Origin: a virus
Direction: 5' to 3' (one strand)
Length of the DNA stretch: 64,000 nt
Virus record (IMG/VR): IMGVR_UViG_3300027771_001853
Coordinates: 186,001-250,000 of that record
In this document: in pieces, positions 18,736 to 27,964 of the stretch
How positions within the stretch are numbered: the stretch's first letter is position 1
How the letters are laid out: the number at the start of each line of letters is the position of its first letter
Made by a program: the position numbers and the translations under genes
The notes under the pieces: generated by a model
The model's input: the letters and a program-made list of their open reading frames with translations, nothing else
The model's database searches: none
Told to the model about the DNA's origin: nothing

Positions 18736-19116
18736 ATGAAACTTTACAATACAGTTCGTGAACTTATATTAGAAGTAGCCAATCGTGATGAGGTGATGAA
18801 AGCTATTAGAAATAGAAATTTAGTTTCTATATACTACGCTGGTGACACCACCAATAATCCTGGTTGGAGGACTATAGAGCCCGTATGTTTTGGTCTCTCT
18901 AGAACTAAGAATGGTCCAGGAAACCCGGTCGTAAGGGCATGGCAAAAAGACGGAGCAACTGATAGACCTAATACAATGCCTGGATGGAGATTGTTTAGGA
19001 CTGATAGAATTAGGAACTTTGATAACCTTTACGATTCATTCGATGAGGTTAGACCTAACTATAACCCCAATGGGGATAAAACTATGAAAACTGTTTATAT
19101 AAACGCGAAATTTTAA
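18736..19116 (+). CDS. Stand-alone WYL-like domain protein
   Basis: A 126-residue protein with the pattern of a WYL (Sm-like barrel) domain. A helix containing VMKAIRNRNLVSIYYAG is followed by RTIEP (residues 45-49), a strand-rich middle, and RLFRTDRI (85-92), which fits the family's R-x-hydrophobic-R-x-D-R-I ending. WYL domains usually sense nucleic acids or other ligands, often in transcription regulators and defence-linked proteins. Here there is no DNA-binding helix-turn-helix and the domain stands alone. Its stop overlaps the next start as TAATG. Why a structural-gene island would carry it is unclear. The family assignment rests on the pattern only. Confidence 0.55.
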   Translation: MKLYNTVRELILEVANRDEVMKAIRNRNLVSIYYAGDTTNNPGWRTIEPVCFGLSRTKNGPGNPVVRAWQKDGATDRPNTMPGWRLFRTDRIRNFDNLYDSFDEVRPNYNPNGDKTMKTVYINAKF

Positions 19117-19826
19117 TGGCTGACTTAACTAAATTACAAAACTCCTTACTTAAAGCAAAAAAAGTTATGGGACAGGTGGAGACTGGAGGAACAAAACCAA
19201 CTTCACAAAACCGTACAATGAACCAAACAATGACAGAACAGGTACCACCTGAACAAATGTTATCACAACTACCACCTAACGCTCCTAACTCACCTAACGC
19301 TCATATACCAAAAGAACGACCAATGAATATGAACCCTAAGTCAGGACATAGTAGGGAAAAGATTATGGAATCTAAATTACCAGACGCAATTAAAAATGCA
19401 ATGATTAATAACCCTATACCTACCATGGATTTCAATAACGCTACCAATAAGTTAAGCCCTGAATTCATAGAAGAAGTTTCTAAAAAAATGAAGAGTCAAG
19501 ATTATTCTGTGGATGGTATGAGGAATACCGCTAACTCAGCAGTAAACATCCCACAAAGTTCAACAATAGATATCCCACCACCATCTGCATCATCTAAACC
19601 TACTAATGTTGCACCTCAAAATAGAACAACAATACCTACATCTGATTTTGCTAACGTAATAAAAGAAACGATTAAAGAATCTTTAGACGAAATAGTAGAA
19701 AAGAAAGTAAGGAATATATTAGAAGAAACTAATATAAATGAAAATTTAAGTCTTAGGGTGGGTAATAAAATATTTTTTGGTAAGATTAATAAGGTTAAAT
19801 CCGTAAAAAAAAATAGTTCTAGGTAG
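19116..19826 (+). CDS. Hypothetical Pro/Asn/Gln-rich protein with coiled C-terminus
   Basis: A 236-residue protein that starts with a short helix (LTKLQNSLLKAKKVMGQ). It continues through a long low-complexity, probably disordered region rich in Pro, Asn, Gln and Ser, and ends in a charged helix (IKETIKESLDEIVEKKVRNI) and a short basic strand segment. The C-terminal arrangement resembles small assembly or structural proteins of T4-like phages, but I cannot name a family. It is translationally coupled to the WYL-like gene (TAATG overlap). It ends 17 nt from the convergent gene at 19844. Confidence 0.65.
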   Translation: MADLTKLQNSLLKAKKVMGQVETGGTKPTSQNRTMNQTMTEQVPPEQMLSQLPPNAPNSPNAHIPKERPMNMNPKSGHSREKIMESKLPDAIKNAMINNPIPTMDFNNATNKLSPEFIEEVSKKMKSQDYSVDGMRNTANSAVNIPQSSTIDIPPPSASSKPTNVAPQNRTTIPTSDFANVIKETIKESLDEIVEKKVRNILEETNINENLSLRVGNKIFFGKINKVKSVKKNSSR

Positions 19827-19845
19827 GTAAGTTACCGACTATTTT
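19805..19845 (-). terminator. Intrinsic terminator at convergent junction
   Basis: On the minus strand an 8-bp stem (AAAATAGT pairing with ACTATTTT) encloses a smaller GGTAA/TTACC hairpin. It is followed by nine T residues (the A run at 19805-19813). It lies directly at the end of the minus-strand gene that stops at 19844. On the plus strand the T tail is only four long, so any termination there should be weaker. Found by eye; no folding energy was computed. Confidence 0.45.
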
Positions 19846-20632
19846 AACCGAACATAGTTATCCAATTAAATGGCACATTGGGTTGTTCTCTACAAACACC
19901 CTTTTCTTCATAGTATTTATTAACTTTTTCTGTATACTCCTTGGAATTACTAAAATTTTCGCTACCTGTAAATAGAGTTCTCTCATCTTTACTCAGTTCA
20001 TGTGCAAATCCAAAGCTTGGTACAGTTGACGGACTACAAGACCAGTTACTATCCTCACAAGCCATCCCAATAAAATTAAGTCCCATACACGCGTAACATT
20101 CACAATTTAAAAAATCTGATGCTTCTTTTAACATTGTTAATTTGTCCGCTCCATTACAGGCTGTAAAATAAACCTTGGTACTGGAATCCACAACTTGTTT
20201 AAGACCTTTTAAGAATCCGGCATGGAAACTATACGTCATTGGTACCTCTTGGTCTGCTCCTTTTTTTCTTGTACGGTTTGGTGTTATTAATAAAGTACCA
20301 GGGGTACCATGAGAACCAATCAACACCTCCTCTAAAATAATACCCTCATCATTTAAATAATTAAAAAACTCATTAGCTTCTTTTAAAGTCTTATAGGTTC
20401 CTGTTACAAGACCCATCGCCTCTAAAGCTTTAACAGCAAACTCTTCCCACCCTTTTTTTGGAAATATTAACCTGGCTTTGGTCGGTGTTGCTCCAGCAAT
20501 TAACTTTATTAACTGACTTAAGGGGTTGTACTCAACCAACCCATACCCAACATTTTTAACTAAACTAAATATTTTGTCTTTTAGTGTAGGTTCTGTTTGT
20601 TCTCGTAATATTCTTTTTATTAAGTCTTTCAT
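19844..20632 (-). CDS. Caspase-like (clan CD) fold protein, putative peptidase
   Basis: I start this gene at the ATG at 20632 (MKDLIKRILREQ), not the in-frame ATG at 20674. The upstream gene ends at 20634 and 1-2 nt spacing is the rule here. It gives 262 residues. A strand ending in LIGSHGTPGTL (His108) and a second strand ending in KVYFTACNGAD (Cys159) reproduce the His-Gly and Cys spacing of clan CD cysteine peptidases and of related CHAT/DUF4347-like proteins. No signal peptide is visible. It is the last gene of the minus-strand baseplate run, followed by a terminator. Possible roles are processing of a virion protein or host-directed proteolysis. Both are inferred, and the fold call rests on two motifs only. 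Confidence 0.45.
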   Translation of the reverse strand: MKDLIKRILREQTEPTLKDKIFSLVKNVGYGLVEYNPLSQLIKLIAGATPTKARLIFPKKGWEEFAVKALEAMGLVTGTYKTLKEANEFFNYLNDEGIILEEVLIGSHGTPGTLLITPNRTRKKGADQEVPMTYSFHAGFLKGLKQVVDSSTKVYFTACNGADKLTMLKEASDFLNCECYACMGLNFIGMACEDSNWSCSPSTVPSFGFAHELSKDERTLFTGSENFSNSKEYTEKVNKYYEEKGVCREQPNVPFNWITMFG

Positions 20633-20633
20633 T

Positions 20634-22148
20634 TTAAGAAGGTGGGTTACCAAAATAATTAGCCTGACTAACAACTTGGAAATTTATTGCCTCCCGGTAA
20701 CTGTTAACCTCTAGATTGGAAGTGGCTTTTAAGTCTATAAAATACTCATTAGGTATCATATCCCCAGTGTCGATAATAAAGTAGTTTTGGTTGTATGCAC
20801 GACTAACTTTACTCCATGGGTGTGTTTCTACTTGTTGTGTACCTTGTTTAACAAATACCCTATACTCTAAATCAGACACATCCACATTAACATTAACCGT
20901 ATATGGTTTTCTTGCTGATACTATAATTTTTCTAACATCACCACCTACTATTTTTTCAGCCTTTTTTAAACCACTAAAAGAATAACCATAAGTTTTAGGT
21001 TCACCCACATTGGTCCCTATATTAAAATACTCACTATTGGATTTTAATGTGAACTTGTTGGTTACTTTATCTTTACACACACCATTTATTTCTACGTTTG
21101 ACCATTGGTCTCTAAATAAACAAGGTGTGGTGTAGGTATCACAATCTATACTAAAACAAGTACAGTAAACACCTTTAGTAACTTTGGATATATTGGTGGA
21201 TGTTAGTGCTGAAACAATATTATTACTATTGTCGTATATGGTAACACTAGGCAAAGAGTCTAAATCTACTGGGTGACCACCGGCATTCACATACAAGTAT
21301 AAACAATTAGTCTTTCCTTCATAAAAATTCGCTCTAGAGTCTTCTATAGTATCATCATAATTACTTTCTAGATAAGGTTCATAAAATGTTTGTGTGTATT
21401 TTGTGTAAAACCCTACCGAATAACTTTCTGTTAACCCTGTCATATTTTCATACCTAGCAAAAAACGAAATACCGTACCCACAATCATCAGGAGTACCACC
21501 ACTTAATATGTTATTAATTTCTGCTGACATATCAAACACAATATTCTCATTACCGTTATCGAAATGTTGTGTATCTATAATAGAAACAGCTGGTGCTCCA
21601 CCGTTATTATAAATTCCTGGATATAACCACGACTGTAAGGTGGTAGCTTTAAAATAGTTACTTGGTCTTTCTGAATAACTTTTGTCCGTTTTCATCGCTT
21701 GGAAATCCCATGAAGATTTGTAGTCGTACCCTACACCCTCGTCCCAACATGCTGTAGTCGCTGAAACATGAACATTATCCACTATTTTAAATAATAAAAG
21801 GTCAAAAGAAGTTGCTCTCATACGTGCAGAGGCATTTTCAGTATTTAAAAGTTCTGTATCAAAAAACGAAGTATTCACCATTCTTAGAGTATGTGTGGTA
21901 GCCGAATTGCCACATCCACCCGCTACAACTATAGTACCATCAGCGTATTTACGTTTTAAATCCTGTAAATCCAAATCAAATATAAATCTTGAAAACTTAG
22001 ATGATGTACTTGTGGTACCCCCAGAAGAGTTTATTGAAGTATACCCACCACCATAATATAATTCAGTGACTGGATTTTTAGCAGTGTTTACCTCACTACC
22101 TTTTACTATTGTATTATTTTTACTAAAATATGATTTATGTAGAGCCAT
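20634..22148 (-). CDS. Virion structural protein, beta-rich
   Basis: A 504-residue beta-rich protein without membrane segments. Residues about 50-190 (FSRFIFDLDLQDL, then a Trp-Asp-Glu-Gly motif CWDEGVGYDY) resemble the pattern of DNRLRE-type stalk or carbohydrate-associated domains, but weakly. The C-terminal part looks like Ig-like strands (KIIVSARKPYTVNVNVDVSD). It follows the gp5-like gene by 24 nt, and a TATTTAT element sits 16 nt before its ATG. Its position in the baseplate/tail run suggests a tail or baseplate protein. The exact family is unknown. Confidence 0.65.
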   Translation of the reverse strand: MALHKSYFSKNNTIVKGSEVNTAKNPVTELYYGGGYTSINSSGGTTSTSSKFSRFIFDLDLQDLKRKYADGTIVVAGGCGNSATTHTLRMVNTSFFDTELLNTENASARMRATSFDLLLFKIVDNVHVSATTACWDEGVGYDYKSSWDFQAMKTDKSYSERPSNYFKATTLQSWLYPGIYNNGGAPAVSIIDTQHFDNGNENIVFDMSAEINNILSGGTPDDCGYGISFFARYENMTGLTESYSVGFYTKYTQTFYEPYLESNYDDTIEDSRANFYEGKTNCLYLYVNAGGHPVDLDSLPSVTIYDNSNNIVSALTSTNISKVTKGVYCTCFSIDCDTYTTPCLFRDQWSNVEINGVCKDKVTNKFTLKSNSEYFNIGTNVGEPKTYGYSFSGLKKAEKIVGGDVRKIIVSARKPYTVNVNVDVSDLEYRVFVKQGTQQVETHPWSKVSRAYNQNYFIIDTGDMIPNEYFIDLKATSNLEVNSYREAINFQVVSQANYFGNPPS

Positions 22149-22164
22149 TAAAATATCTTTAACT

Positions 22165-22171
22165 ATAAATA
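22165..22171 (-). promoter_or_regulatory. TATTTAT late-promoter-like element
   Basis: TATTTAT (then AG) on the minus strand, 16 nt before the ATG at 22148, in the 24-nt spacer between two baseplate/tail genes. Confidence 0.45.
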
Positions 22172-22172
22172 G

Positions 22173-23846
22173 TTAGTTGATTCTAATATTCTGATTTAAT
22201 ATTTCTGTCCTCGCAGTATTTAAAGCCTCATCAATGTCACTTAGTGTTACATTACCTTCTTTAGGTTTATCAAATGGGGTCCCTTGGGGGAAATGATGAC
22301 AGTGACCTCTCATCCAGTCTCGCATCATTTCTAGAAGTAATACTAGTTGTTCTCCCCTTACTAAAGGTTCCATGTACTTGTCCTGGGTCTGTATTAGTGT
22401 TTTTTGGTCTATACCTGTTTTGTATGGTGATTGGTCGTAATTTGTTTTTGATTCTTTTGTCGGATTGTTATCACCTTTACTAGCAATTTTAGATGGGTAC
22501 GCGAATAATAATATTTTATCACTTAATAATGTCGCAACACCTTGTTCTTTATCGGGGTCGTCTTTTGCTTCTTCTAATTCAGTCTTTTTGATTTTTTCTA
22601 CAGGTGATGGACTTAATTGTGAAAATACCAAGCCAAAACTATCATCTACACCTACCACCCCTTTAATTTGTGACTCTATTTGGACGGCTATTTTATTCCC
22701 AGTGGCTACAGCCTCTTGGAACCCTATTGTTGGTCTATAGTAAAAAGGCCATAAGTTACGTATGTCAGTACTCCCTGCTGGTGATTCAGTACCTGTACTT
22801 ATTGGGCTATAGTTAAGGAAATTTTTTGACCACCCACCACTAACTGATGGTACTGAATCCAAAAATCCGTTTCCGGCTGGACCACTACCATTCGCTTCAT
22901 TTATAAATTTATCTATTAAATACGTTACCCCACTCATTGGTTGTGGTCCGAACGATAATTCTACTAATGGTTTTGTGTCCCAAGAACTTAAAATGTTTGT
23001 AGTTTTACCAATATCTTTACTTGATAAGGCTCTTGGTATCTCTATCTCACCATTAGCTGTTACTTCCCATAATTTAACATTCCCGTAAAAACCACCTACT
23101 TGACTAAGGTCGTCTATATCATACTCTATTAAATAATTAACTTCACCTACCTCCACTTCCGGTTCCTCATGTACCGTTTTCTCCATTTCTTTAGCTGTAA
23201 TAAAACTAGACAGTTGGAGCATGGTAACGTCATCGTTTTTTGTTGGGAACCATGGTGATTGTGTATTTGGTTTGAACTTACCTGCCCTAATAACCACCTC
23301 CCTAGAACCCAATATAATATCTGAATTATCTTTTCCGTCTATGGAAACGGTATTGGGGTTAGCAAAAGTACCATTTGATTTTTCGTTATTAGTTATAGCT
23401 TCACTTCCTTTATCTCTAGTTCCTTTAGAATACCCCTTTCTACCAGAACCATAATGTTCACCTAAAGCATCTGTACCACCTAAATGGTGTGGTTGTGAAA
23501 TAGTTGAACCTACGTATACCCTATTCTGTTCTTTGTTGGAGTCTTGGTAAAACATAATAGGTACGTTGTCACTGACACTCGGTGAAACGTTTATATGTAT
23601 GGGTAGTAGTGGTTGTGTAAGAAAAGGGTCATCTTTAGACCAATACATAGCTTCCACGCTAGAGTAACCCTTATCACTATAAGAAGTTTCGTAAGTAGAG
23701 TCAACGTAATTCTGTGGTGTTTCACTTTTATATTCAAAATCAGCTACTAGTCTAATTCTCCCCGCTCTTATAGGGTCATTATTGTCTATACACACACCGA
23801 AGTATATGTTATTCTGTGGGTTAATTTTTTGCACTCCTTTAGCCAT
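22173..23846 (-). CDS. Baseplate hub/spike-like protein with gp5-type OB fold
   Basis: A 557-residue protein. Residues about 13-34 (NIYFGVCIDNNDPIRAGRIR) match the opening of the OB-fold domain of T4 gp5/VgrG-type spike proteins, where a D-N-x-D-P-x-x-x-G-R-hydrophobic signature is typical. Around residues 175-190, DIILGSREVVIRAGK resembles the 'I.I.aG' strands near the spike of Mu gp45-like proteins. No lysozyme motif is seen. In T4-like phages such proteins form the baseplate hub or needle that pierces the outer membrane. Its stop is followed by a 24-nt spacer, and it overlaps the small coiled-coil gene upstream by 8 nt. Assignment to the exact T4 gene is uncertain. Confidence 0.6.
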   Translation of the reverse strand: MAKGVQKINPQNNIYFGVCIDNNDPIRAGRIRLVADFEYKSETPQNYVDSTYETSYSDKGYSSVEAMYWSKDDPFLTQPLLPIHINVSPSVSDNVPIMFYQDSNKEQNRVYVGSTISQPHHLGGTDALGEHYGSGRKGYSKGTRDKGSEAITNNEKSNGTFANPNTVSIDGKDNSDIILGSREVVIRAGKFKPNTQSPWFPTKNDDVTMLQLSSFITAKEMEKTVHEEPEVEVGEVNYLIEYDIDDLSQVGGFYGNVKLWEVTANGEIEIPRALSSKDIGKTTNILSSWDTKPLVELSFGPQPMSGVTYLIDKFINEANGSGPAGNGFLDSVPSVSGGWSKNFLNYSPISTGTESPAGSTDIRNLWPFYYRPTIGFQEAVATGNKIAVQIESQIKGVVGVDDSFGLVFSQLSPSPVEKIKKTELEEAKDDPDKEQGVATLLSDKILLFAYPSKIASKGDNNPTKESKTNYDQSPYKTGIDQKTLIQTQDKYMEPLVRGEQLVLLLEMMRDWMRGHCHHFPQGTPFDKPKEGNVTLSDIDEALNTARTEILNQNIRIN

Positions 23847-24054
23847 TATCTTCTGTTAGTCTTGCTCTACCTTTTAACTCGTTATAGACTTTAAAATAAG
23901 CTTCCTCCACAAAATCCAAATGTTTACTTAGTTTAACTAGTAACTCTTTGGTTTCATCAAATTCATTTTTTAAAGTATCTGCAGCTTCTAATAAATCTTT
24001 ATTAGTCTTATCTTTATGTTCCTCTATTATATTTTGTAATTTGTTTTTTTCCAT
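23839..24054 (-). CDS. Small coiled-coil protein
   Basis: A 71-residue, highly charged protein predicted to be entirely helical, with heptad-like spacing (LLEAADTLKNEFDETKELL). It overlaps the OB-fold gene by 8 nt and starts 1 nt after the preceding gene ends, so it is embedded in the baseplate operon. Small helical proteins in this position often act as chaperones or connectors, but nothing here identifies a family. Confidence 0.6.
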   Translation of the reverse strand: MEKNKLQNIIEEHKDKTNKDLLEAADTLKNEFDETKELLVKLSKHLDFVEEAYFKVYNELKGRARLTEDNG

Positions 24055-24055
24055 A

Positions 24056-25975
24056 TTAAGCTGTTAATCCTGTACCTTGTCCTTTATCGGTAGTACCAAT
24101 ACCTCCTGGTGTTTTAACTGTCATGGGGTAAATCCCAACTTTTGTGACAGCATTAGTATCAAACTCCTTTGTTCTCCCATCTTCATAAGCCATTAATGCT
24201 GTAACATACTCATTAGGTGACCCATCTGGGTTATCCGACACATCTATTCCAGATTCTTCTAAATTTTCTAAAGTATTAAGAACCGCTCTAGTTTTAGAAT
24301 AGCCTGGACGTGCAGAAGTTGCAAATCTTAAAGTACTAGGCACGTTCAATCCACCCCCAGGGGGTAAAGGAATTTTTAGTAACCTCATAATACTATCCAA
24401 TATACTTTTACAGTTCATTAAATTATCTATCATTTCCAATACTGTGGTTAATAAAGTAATTAATGATTGTATTATCTGCATTTGTTTCATCATTTGTTCC
24501 CCCATTATTTGACTGGTTAAGTAATCTATTAATTGTAATATGAATTTTTTTACTTCATCGTATAAAATCTTTATTAATAAATCTTTTAATCTTTTTATGA
24601 TTCTTTTAACCAACCTAATAAATTCTTTTAGGAACTCTTCTTTGTTTATGGAGCTCATCGTGTTCCCTATAGCCACCCAAGCTGTCACTATGGGTAATAT
24701 TATCTTTGGTGTTAGGATTAAACTGACTAATATTTTAGGTAATTGTTTTATAATATCTAAATTAATATTCAAATCCAAATTAGGTATGTTAATACCAAAA
24801 CCATTTATATTGTTATTTAGTGCTTGTTCAATCTTAATATTTTCTACTGTTGGGTCAGATTCACCCAGTAAGGACTCTAGTGCCGAATTAATCCCGTCCA
24901 CATCGACAGGTTTTTCTATATTATCACAATCTTCAAACCTAATCATCCCTTTCATTCTTAGATTCGCTAAATCATATATGTGTCTAAGGTCTTGTGGTCC
25001 AAACTCAAACAAGTTAGTGTCCACATCATCGTCAGATAAATGGCCGGTACCTGAAACATTAACTTCATTACCTAAACCCACATCATCATCACCACATAAA
25101 CCTAAAATTCTTTTAATTATTTCCCAAAACTTACCATCTAATTCCAACTCTAAAGGTGTTTTACCTAACTGTATAGATACCACACCTTCTAATATTTCAA
25201 AAAGCATAGCCATAAAATTAGTCTTTCCAAACATATCTATAGAATCAAAATAATCTCTTATAAATTCGGTTAACTTATAGTTATTTTCTCCCGGTGCTCC
25301 TTTCCATGGGGTAGCATTCGCTGGCACTGTAGGTCCTGTGGAAAATGACCCATCTCTACCATATGGTCTTATAGTTAAACTTGTGGTACCGTCATAAACA
25401 ATATCAAACAGTTTATTGGTGGAGGCCCCGTAAATGGTAAATGTACCAGAAGGGTTGGATATAACATCATACAATTGTTTATTCATTGCAAAAGGGACAC
25501 TACCCACAGACATAGATTCTTTTTCATAAAGAAACTTACCTGGTGTGTCTGATGGTGAAACCTTAAGTAACTCCATAATATCAACCCCTCTAATGTCTAG
25601 AACGATATCATTAGCGTTTGGATTCCCTAATACTGGTCCATCCGCGGCTGGGATTTCAAAATCTAGATTACAATTCAAAAAGTTTAGAAGTTCTTCAAAT
25701 ATAATTTCTTTAATCTCAGGATTCATTTTACCAATACCCGTAGTTATCTTTTTTCTTACCCTTTTAACAGCATCTTTCCCACCACCTACTTGAATAAGGT
25801 CCATCAAATAAGGTATAAGGTTATTAGATTTATCTTTTATATTATCGTAGGAGTCCATTATACTCCTTATTTGTTGTTGTTTTTTTTCCTTACCTTCTTT
25901 TATTTTTTTAAACGTGGATAGGTTTTGGAATCTGGTAACAATACTTGATTTGGCTTCTTGATTATCTGTAGGCAT
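24056..25975 (-). CDS. Large virion/baseplate protein with helical C-terminus
   Basis: A 639-residue protein. The N-terminus is basic and helical (FKKIKEGKEKKQQQIRS). The middle, about 130-300, is strand-rich. The stretch at about 410-540 is a series of long hydrophobic to amphipathic helices (LKDLLIKILYDEVKKFILQL). There is no clear signal peptide. A membrane-active or bundle-forming segment is possible, as in tail components that interact with the envelope. It overlaps the next upstream gene as TAATG and lies in the baseplate operon. I do not recognise a family. Confidence 0.65.
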   Translation of the reverse strand: MPTDNQEAKSSIVTRFQNLSTFKKIKEGKEKKQQQIRSIMDSYDNIKDKSNNLIPYLMDLIQVGGGKDAVKRVRKKITTGIGKMNPEIKEIIFEELLNFLNCNLDFEIPAADGPVLGNPNANDIVLDIRGVDIMELLKVSPSDTPGKFLYEKESMSVGSVPFAMNKQLYDVISNPSGTFTIYGASTNKLFDIVYDGTTSLTIRPYGRDGSFSTGPTVPANATPWKGAPGENNYKLTEFIRDYFDSIDMFGKTNFMAMLFEILEGVVSIQLGKTPLELELDGKFWEIIKRILGLCGDDDVGLGNEVNVSGTGHLSDDDVDTNLFEFGPQDLRHIYDLANLRMKGMIRFEDCDNIEKPVDVDGINSALESLLGESDPTVENIKIEQALNNNINGFGINIPNLDLNINLDIIKQLPKILVSLILTPKIILPIVTAWVAIGNTMSSINKEEFLKEFIRLVKRIIKRLKDLLIKILYDEVKKFILQLIDYLTSQIMGEQMMKQMQIIQSLITLLTTVLEMIDNLMNCKSILDSIMRLLKIPLPPGGGLNVPSTLRFATSARPGYSKTRAVLNTLENLEESGIDVSDNPDGSPNEYVTALMAYEDGRTKEFDTNAVTKVGIYPMTVKTPGGIGTTDKGQGTGLTA

Positions 25976-26343
25976 TACATTGTGTATTTAGTGTCTTCTT
26001 TATCTTCCGACTCTTTATTTAACAATGCGTTTAAAGCGTCTTTGTCGTCTAGTGAAAAACTAAATGGTGTCTCACCACCCTCTGAATCTTTTAGTGTTAG
26101 ATTTGATTGGATTTTTGATAGTTGAATCTTTTTCTCTATTGTGGAGTCCACTATTTTTTGTTGTTCTTTTATAACAGGACCTAACAATTGTAAGTCTTCT
26201 GGACCATGCATAAAAGTTAGCATTTTGTTCTGAATTCTAATAGCTGTGTTCCTTTGTTCTACACACTCATTATAAATCTCCTGTAATAAAGCTAAAACAC
26301 TATTCGTGTCTAATGTAATTTGTTTTTTCTTAGGTCTTGGCAT
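25975..26343 (-). CDS. Small helical hypothetical protein
   Basis: A 122-residue protein with a basic start (MPRPKKKQITLD). Two long helices follow (EIYNECVEQRNTAIRIQNK and a Gln/Lys-rich helix), then an acidic tail. Its stop overlaps the start of the 639-residue gene as TAATG, so the two are translationally coupled. A TATTTAT element at 26364-26370 lies 20 nt before the ATG, suggesting that it opens a late baseplate transcript. The function is unknown; a structural or chaperone role fits the context. Confidence 0.65.
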   Translation of the reverse strand: MPRPKKKQITLDTNSVLALLQEIYNECVEQRNTAIRIQNKMLTFMHGPEDLQLLGPVIKEQQKIVDSTIEKKIQLSKIQSNLTLKDSEGGETPFSFSLDDKDALNALLNKESEDKEDTKYTM

Positions 26344-26363
26344 TTTGTCATATTTTTATAACA

Positions 26364-26370
26364 ATAAATA
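26364..26370 (-). promoter_or_regulatory. TATTTAT late-promoter-like element
   Basis: TATTTAT on the minus strand, 20 nt before the ATG at 26343, at the head of the baseplate gene run. Confidence 0.4.
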
Positions 26371-26379
26371 TTTGCAACC

Positions 26380-27078
26380 CTACTTCCTAAGTGTCTCTAC
26401 TAAAGATTTATATATTACTTTATATTTTTTTAAAGCATTTCTTATTTCTTTGGTAGTTAATCCGGTCATTTCTCTTAGAGATAGGAGTATTAAGTTTTTA
26501 TTAAATTTATTACCTTTTCCGTGTACAAAAATAGCTTCGTAGTTTACAAACACGTCCACTAAAGCTAATCCTATTTTTTCTTCATTCTCGTTAAGGTCAT
26601 TTTCTTCCATGAACTCCTCAATCTGTATTATTAACTTTTTAGTAAGTTCATTAGGTTCTAACCCATCTTTATGCATATAATAAACCATGTCATCCCTTTC
26701 CTGTATACTACTGGAGATGTCCTCATAGGATATGTTTCTAATCATTTCTTTCCTATCTTTTATTATCTGACCCATTAGGTAATTCTTACATATGGTCCCA
26801 AAATAAGAATAAGCTTTTTTATTTTTTTCTGGTTTAAACTTTTCAGCTTTTGTAATTAAGAAAGAAAGTGTGTCAGCGTGAATATCTCTAAATTCTAAAC
26901 CTTTTCTATATAATTTATACCTTCTAATAATAGAGTCAATCATTTTATTTAGTGGAGCATATAGATAATCTTTATATATCCTATCTTTTTCAGTCCAAGT
27001 ACTGGCTGTTAGAAACATTCTAACAGCGTACTCTTGTTCTTGACCGAAATATACTTTTTGGGTTGACTTACGGGGCAT
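26380..27078 (-). CDS. 55: T4 gp55-like late sigma factor
   Basis: A 232-residue protein with the pattern of the T4 late-transcription sigma factor. A helical sigma region-2-like segment (YLYAPLNKMIDSIIRRYKLY, then DIHADTLSFLITKAEKFKPE and AYSYFGTICKNYLMGQIIKD) fits core RNA polymerase binding and -10-type promoter recognition. A second helical part (LLSLREMTGLTTKEIRNALK) looks like a helix-turn-helix. In T4 this factor directs host RNA polymerase to late promoters together with the clamp. T4 gp55 is 185 residues, so this is somewhat longer. The gene lies 36 nt from the baseplate run. It is the natural candidate to recognise the TATTTAT elements found before several virion genes here. Confidence 0.75.
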   Translation of the reverse strand: MPRKSTQKVYFGQEQEYAVRMFLTASTWTEKDRIYKDYLYAPLNKMIDSIIRRYKLYRKGLEFRDIHADTLSFLITKAEKFKPEKNKKAYSYFGTICKNYLMGQIIKDRKEMIRNISYEDISSSIQERDDMVYYMHKDGLEPNELTKKLIIQIEEFMEENDLNENEEKIGLALVDVFVNYEAIFVHGKGNKFNKNLILLSLREMTGLTTKEIRNALKKYKVIYKSLVETLRK

Positions 27079-27088
27079 TATATAGGTT

Positions 27089-27961
27089 TTACTCAGCTGT
27101 TTCTTCTGTCTTTGGTTGTATTTCTTTTACAGAACCACCAACAGAATCTACGCTAACATTTTTTATTTCACCATTATCAGTGTATTTGACTTTTCTATCA
27201 GCTTTAAAGAAGTACTCTTTTTTAGCTGTGTCCATCCAAAACTTTGCTTCCTCTGGCATTAATTTATCACTACTGTGGTTTTTATATTCCCAGAATAACG
27301 ATTCCACTCTCATGTTTGTATGTTTATAACCTACTTTAGGTATTGACATAATTTGTAAGTCATTATAGGTAGCTCTTAATAAAAATTCGTAAACAAATGT
27401 AAGTTTCATAGAACTTTTAAATCCACCTATAGCTTCGAAGTCTTCTTTTTTCATCGCCATACCACTAGTTTGGAAATTTTGGTAATTTAATAGAGCTGTG
27501 TTATCTAGAAAACCTAATTTATCTGAGAATTTCATAGCCCATAGTGCTTCATTGGTGAAACTTATAAACTGACCAGCTTCATCCACATCCACAACTAAAG
27601 GTAAGAAGATTGATGCTTTCTTATAAGCGTTTTTATATTTTTCTATATTTTTAAACCATATTGTAGAGTACTCATCGTCGAATTCTAAAATAGAGAACCA
27701 TGTAGTTTTTAATTGGCTTACACCATAATTTATTTGTGAACAAAAGTCTAGGTCACCTTCATTTATCATGTATTCCACATTTAGTTCACCAAAATCATAT
27801 GCTTCCATAAATGATTTTACTTCTTCACAATCACAGTGAATTATAGCTACCTTTTCAGGTTTAATTGTATTTTCTTGAATACTTTTAATTGACTTGCTAA
27901 ACCAGTCATTAAAGTTTCCTTCTATTGTATGTACGGGTATTAAAACAGTTATATCTTTCAT
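27089..27961 (-). CDS. GT2-like (GT-A) glycosyltransferase
   Basis: A 290-residue protein with a GT-A fold opening (ITVLIPVHTIEGNFNDWFSK), the usual repeating pattern of helix and strand (KSIQENTIKPEKVAIIHCDC), and a metal-binding-type acidic motif (FSILEFDDEYS). These are hallmarks of family 2 transferases that use nucleotide sugars. The C-terminal tail is Lys/Glu-rich and probably flexible. It is separated by 10 nt from the sigma-factor gene and by 3 nt from the GT-B gene upstream. The acceptor and donor cannot be told from the sequence. Confidence 0.7.
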   Translation of the reverse strand: MKDITVLIPVHTIEGNFNDWFSKSIKSIQENTIKPEKVAIIHCDCEEVKSFMEAYDFGELNVEYMINEGDLDFCSQINYGVSQLKTTWFSILEFDDEYSTIWFKNIEKYKNAYKKASIFLPLVVDVDEAGQFISFTNEALWAMKFSDKLGFLDNTALLNYQNFQTSGMAMKKEDFEAIGGFKSSMKLTFVYEFLLRATYNDLQIMSIPKVGYKHTNMRVESLFWEYKNHSSDKLMPEEAKFWMDTAKKEYFFKADRKVKYTDNGEIKNVSVDSVGGSVKEIQPKTEETAE

Positions 27962-27964
27962 TTT

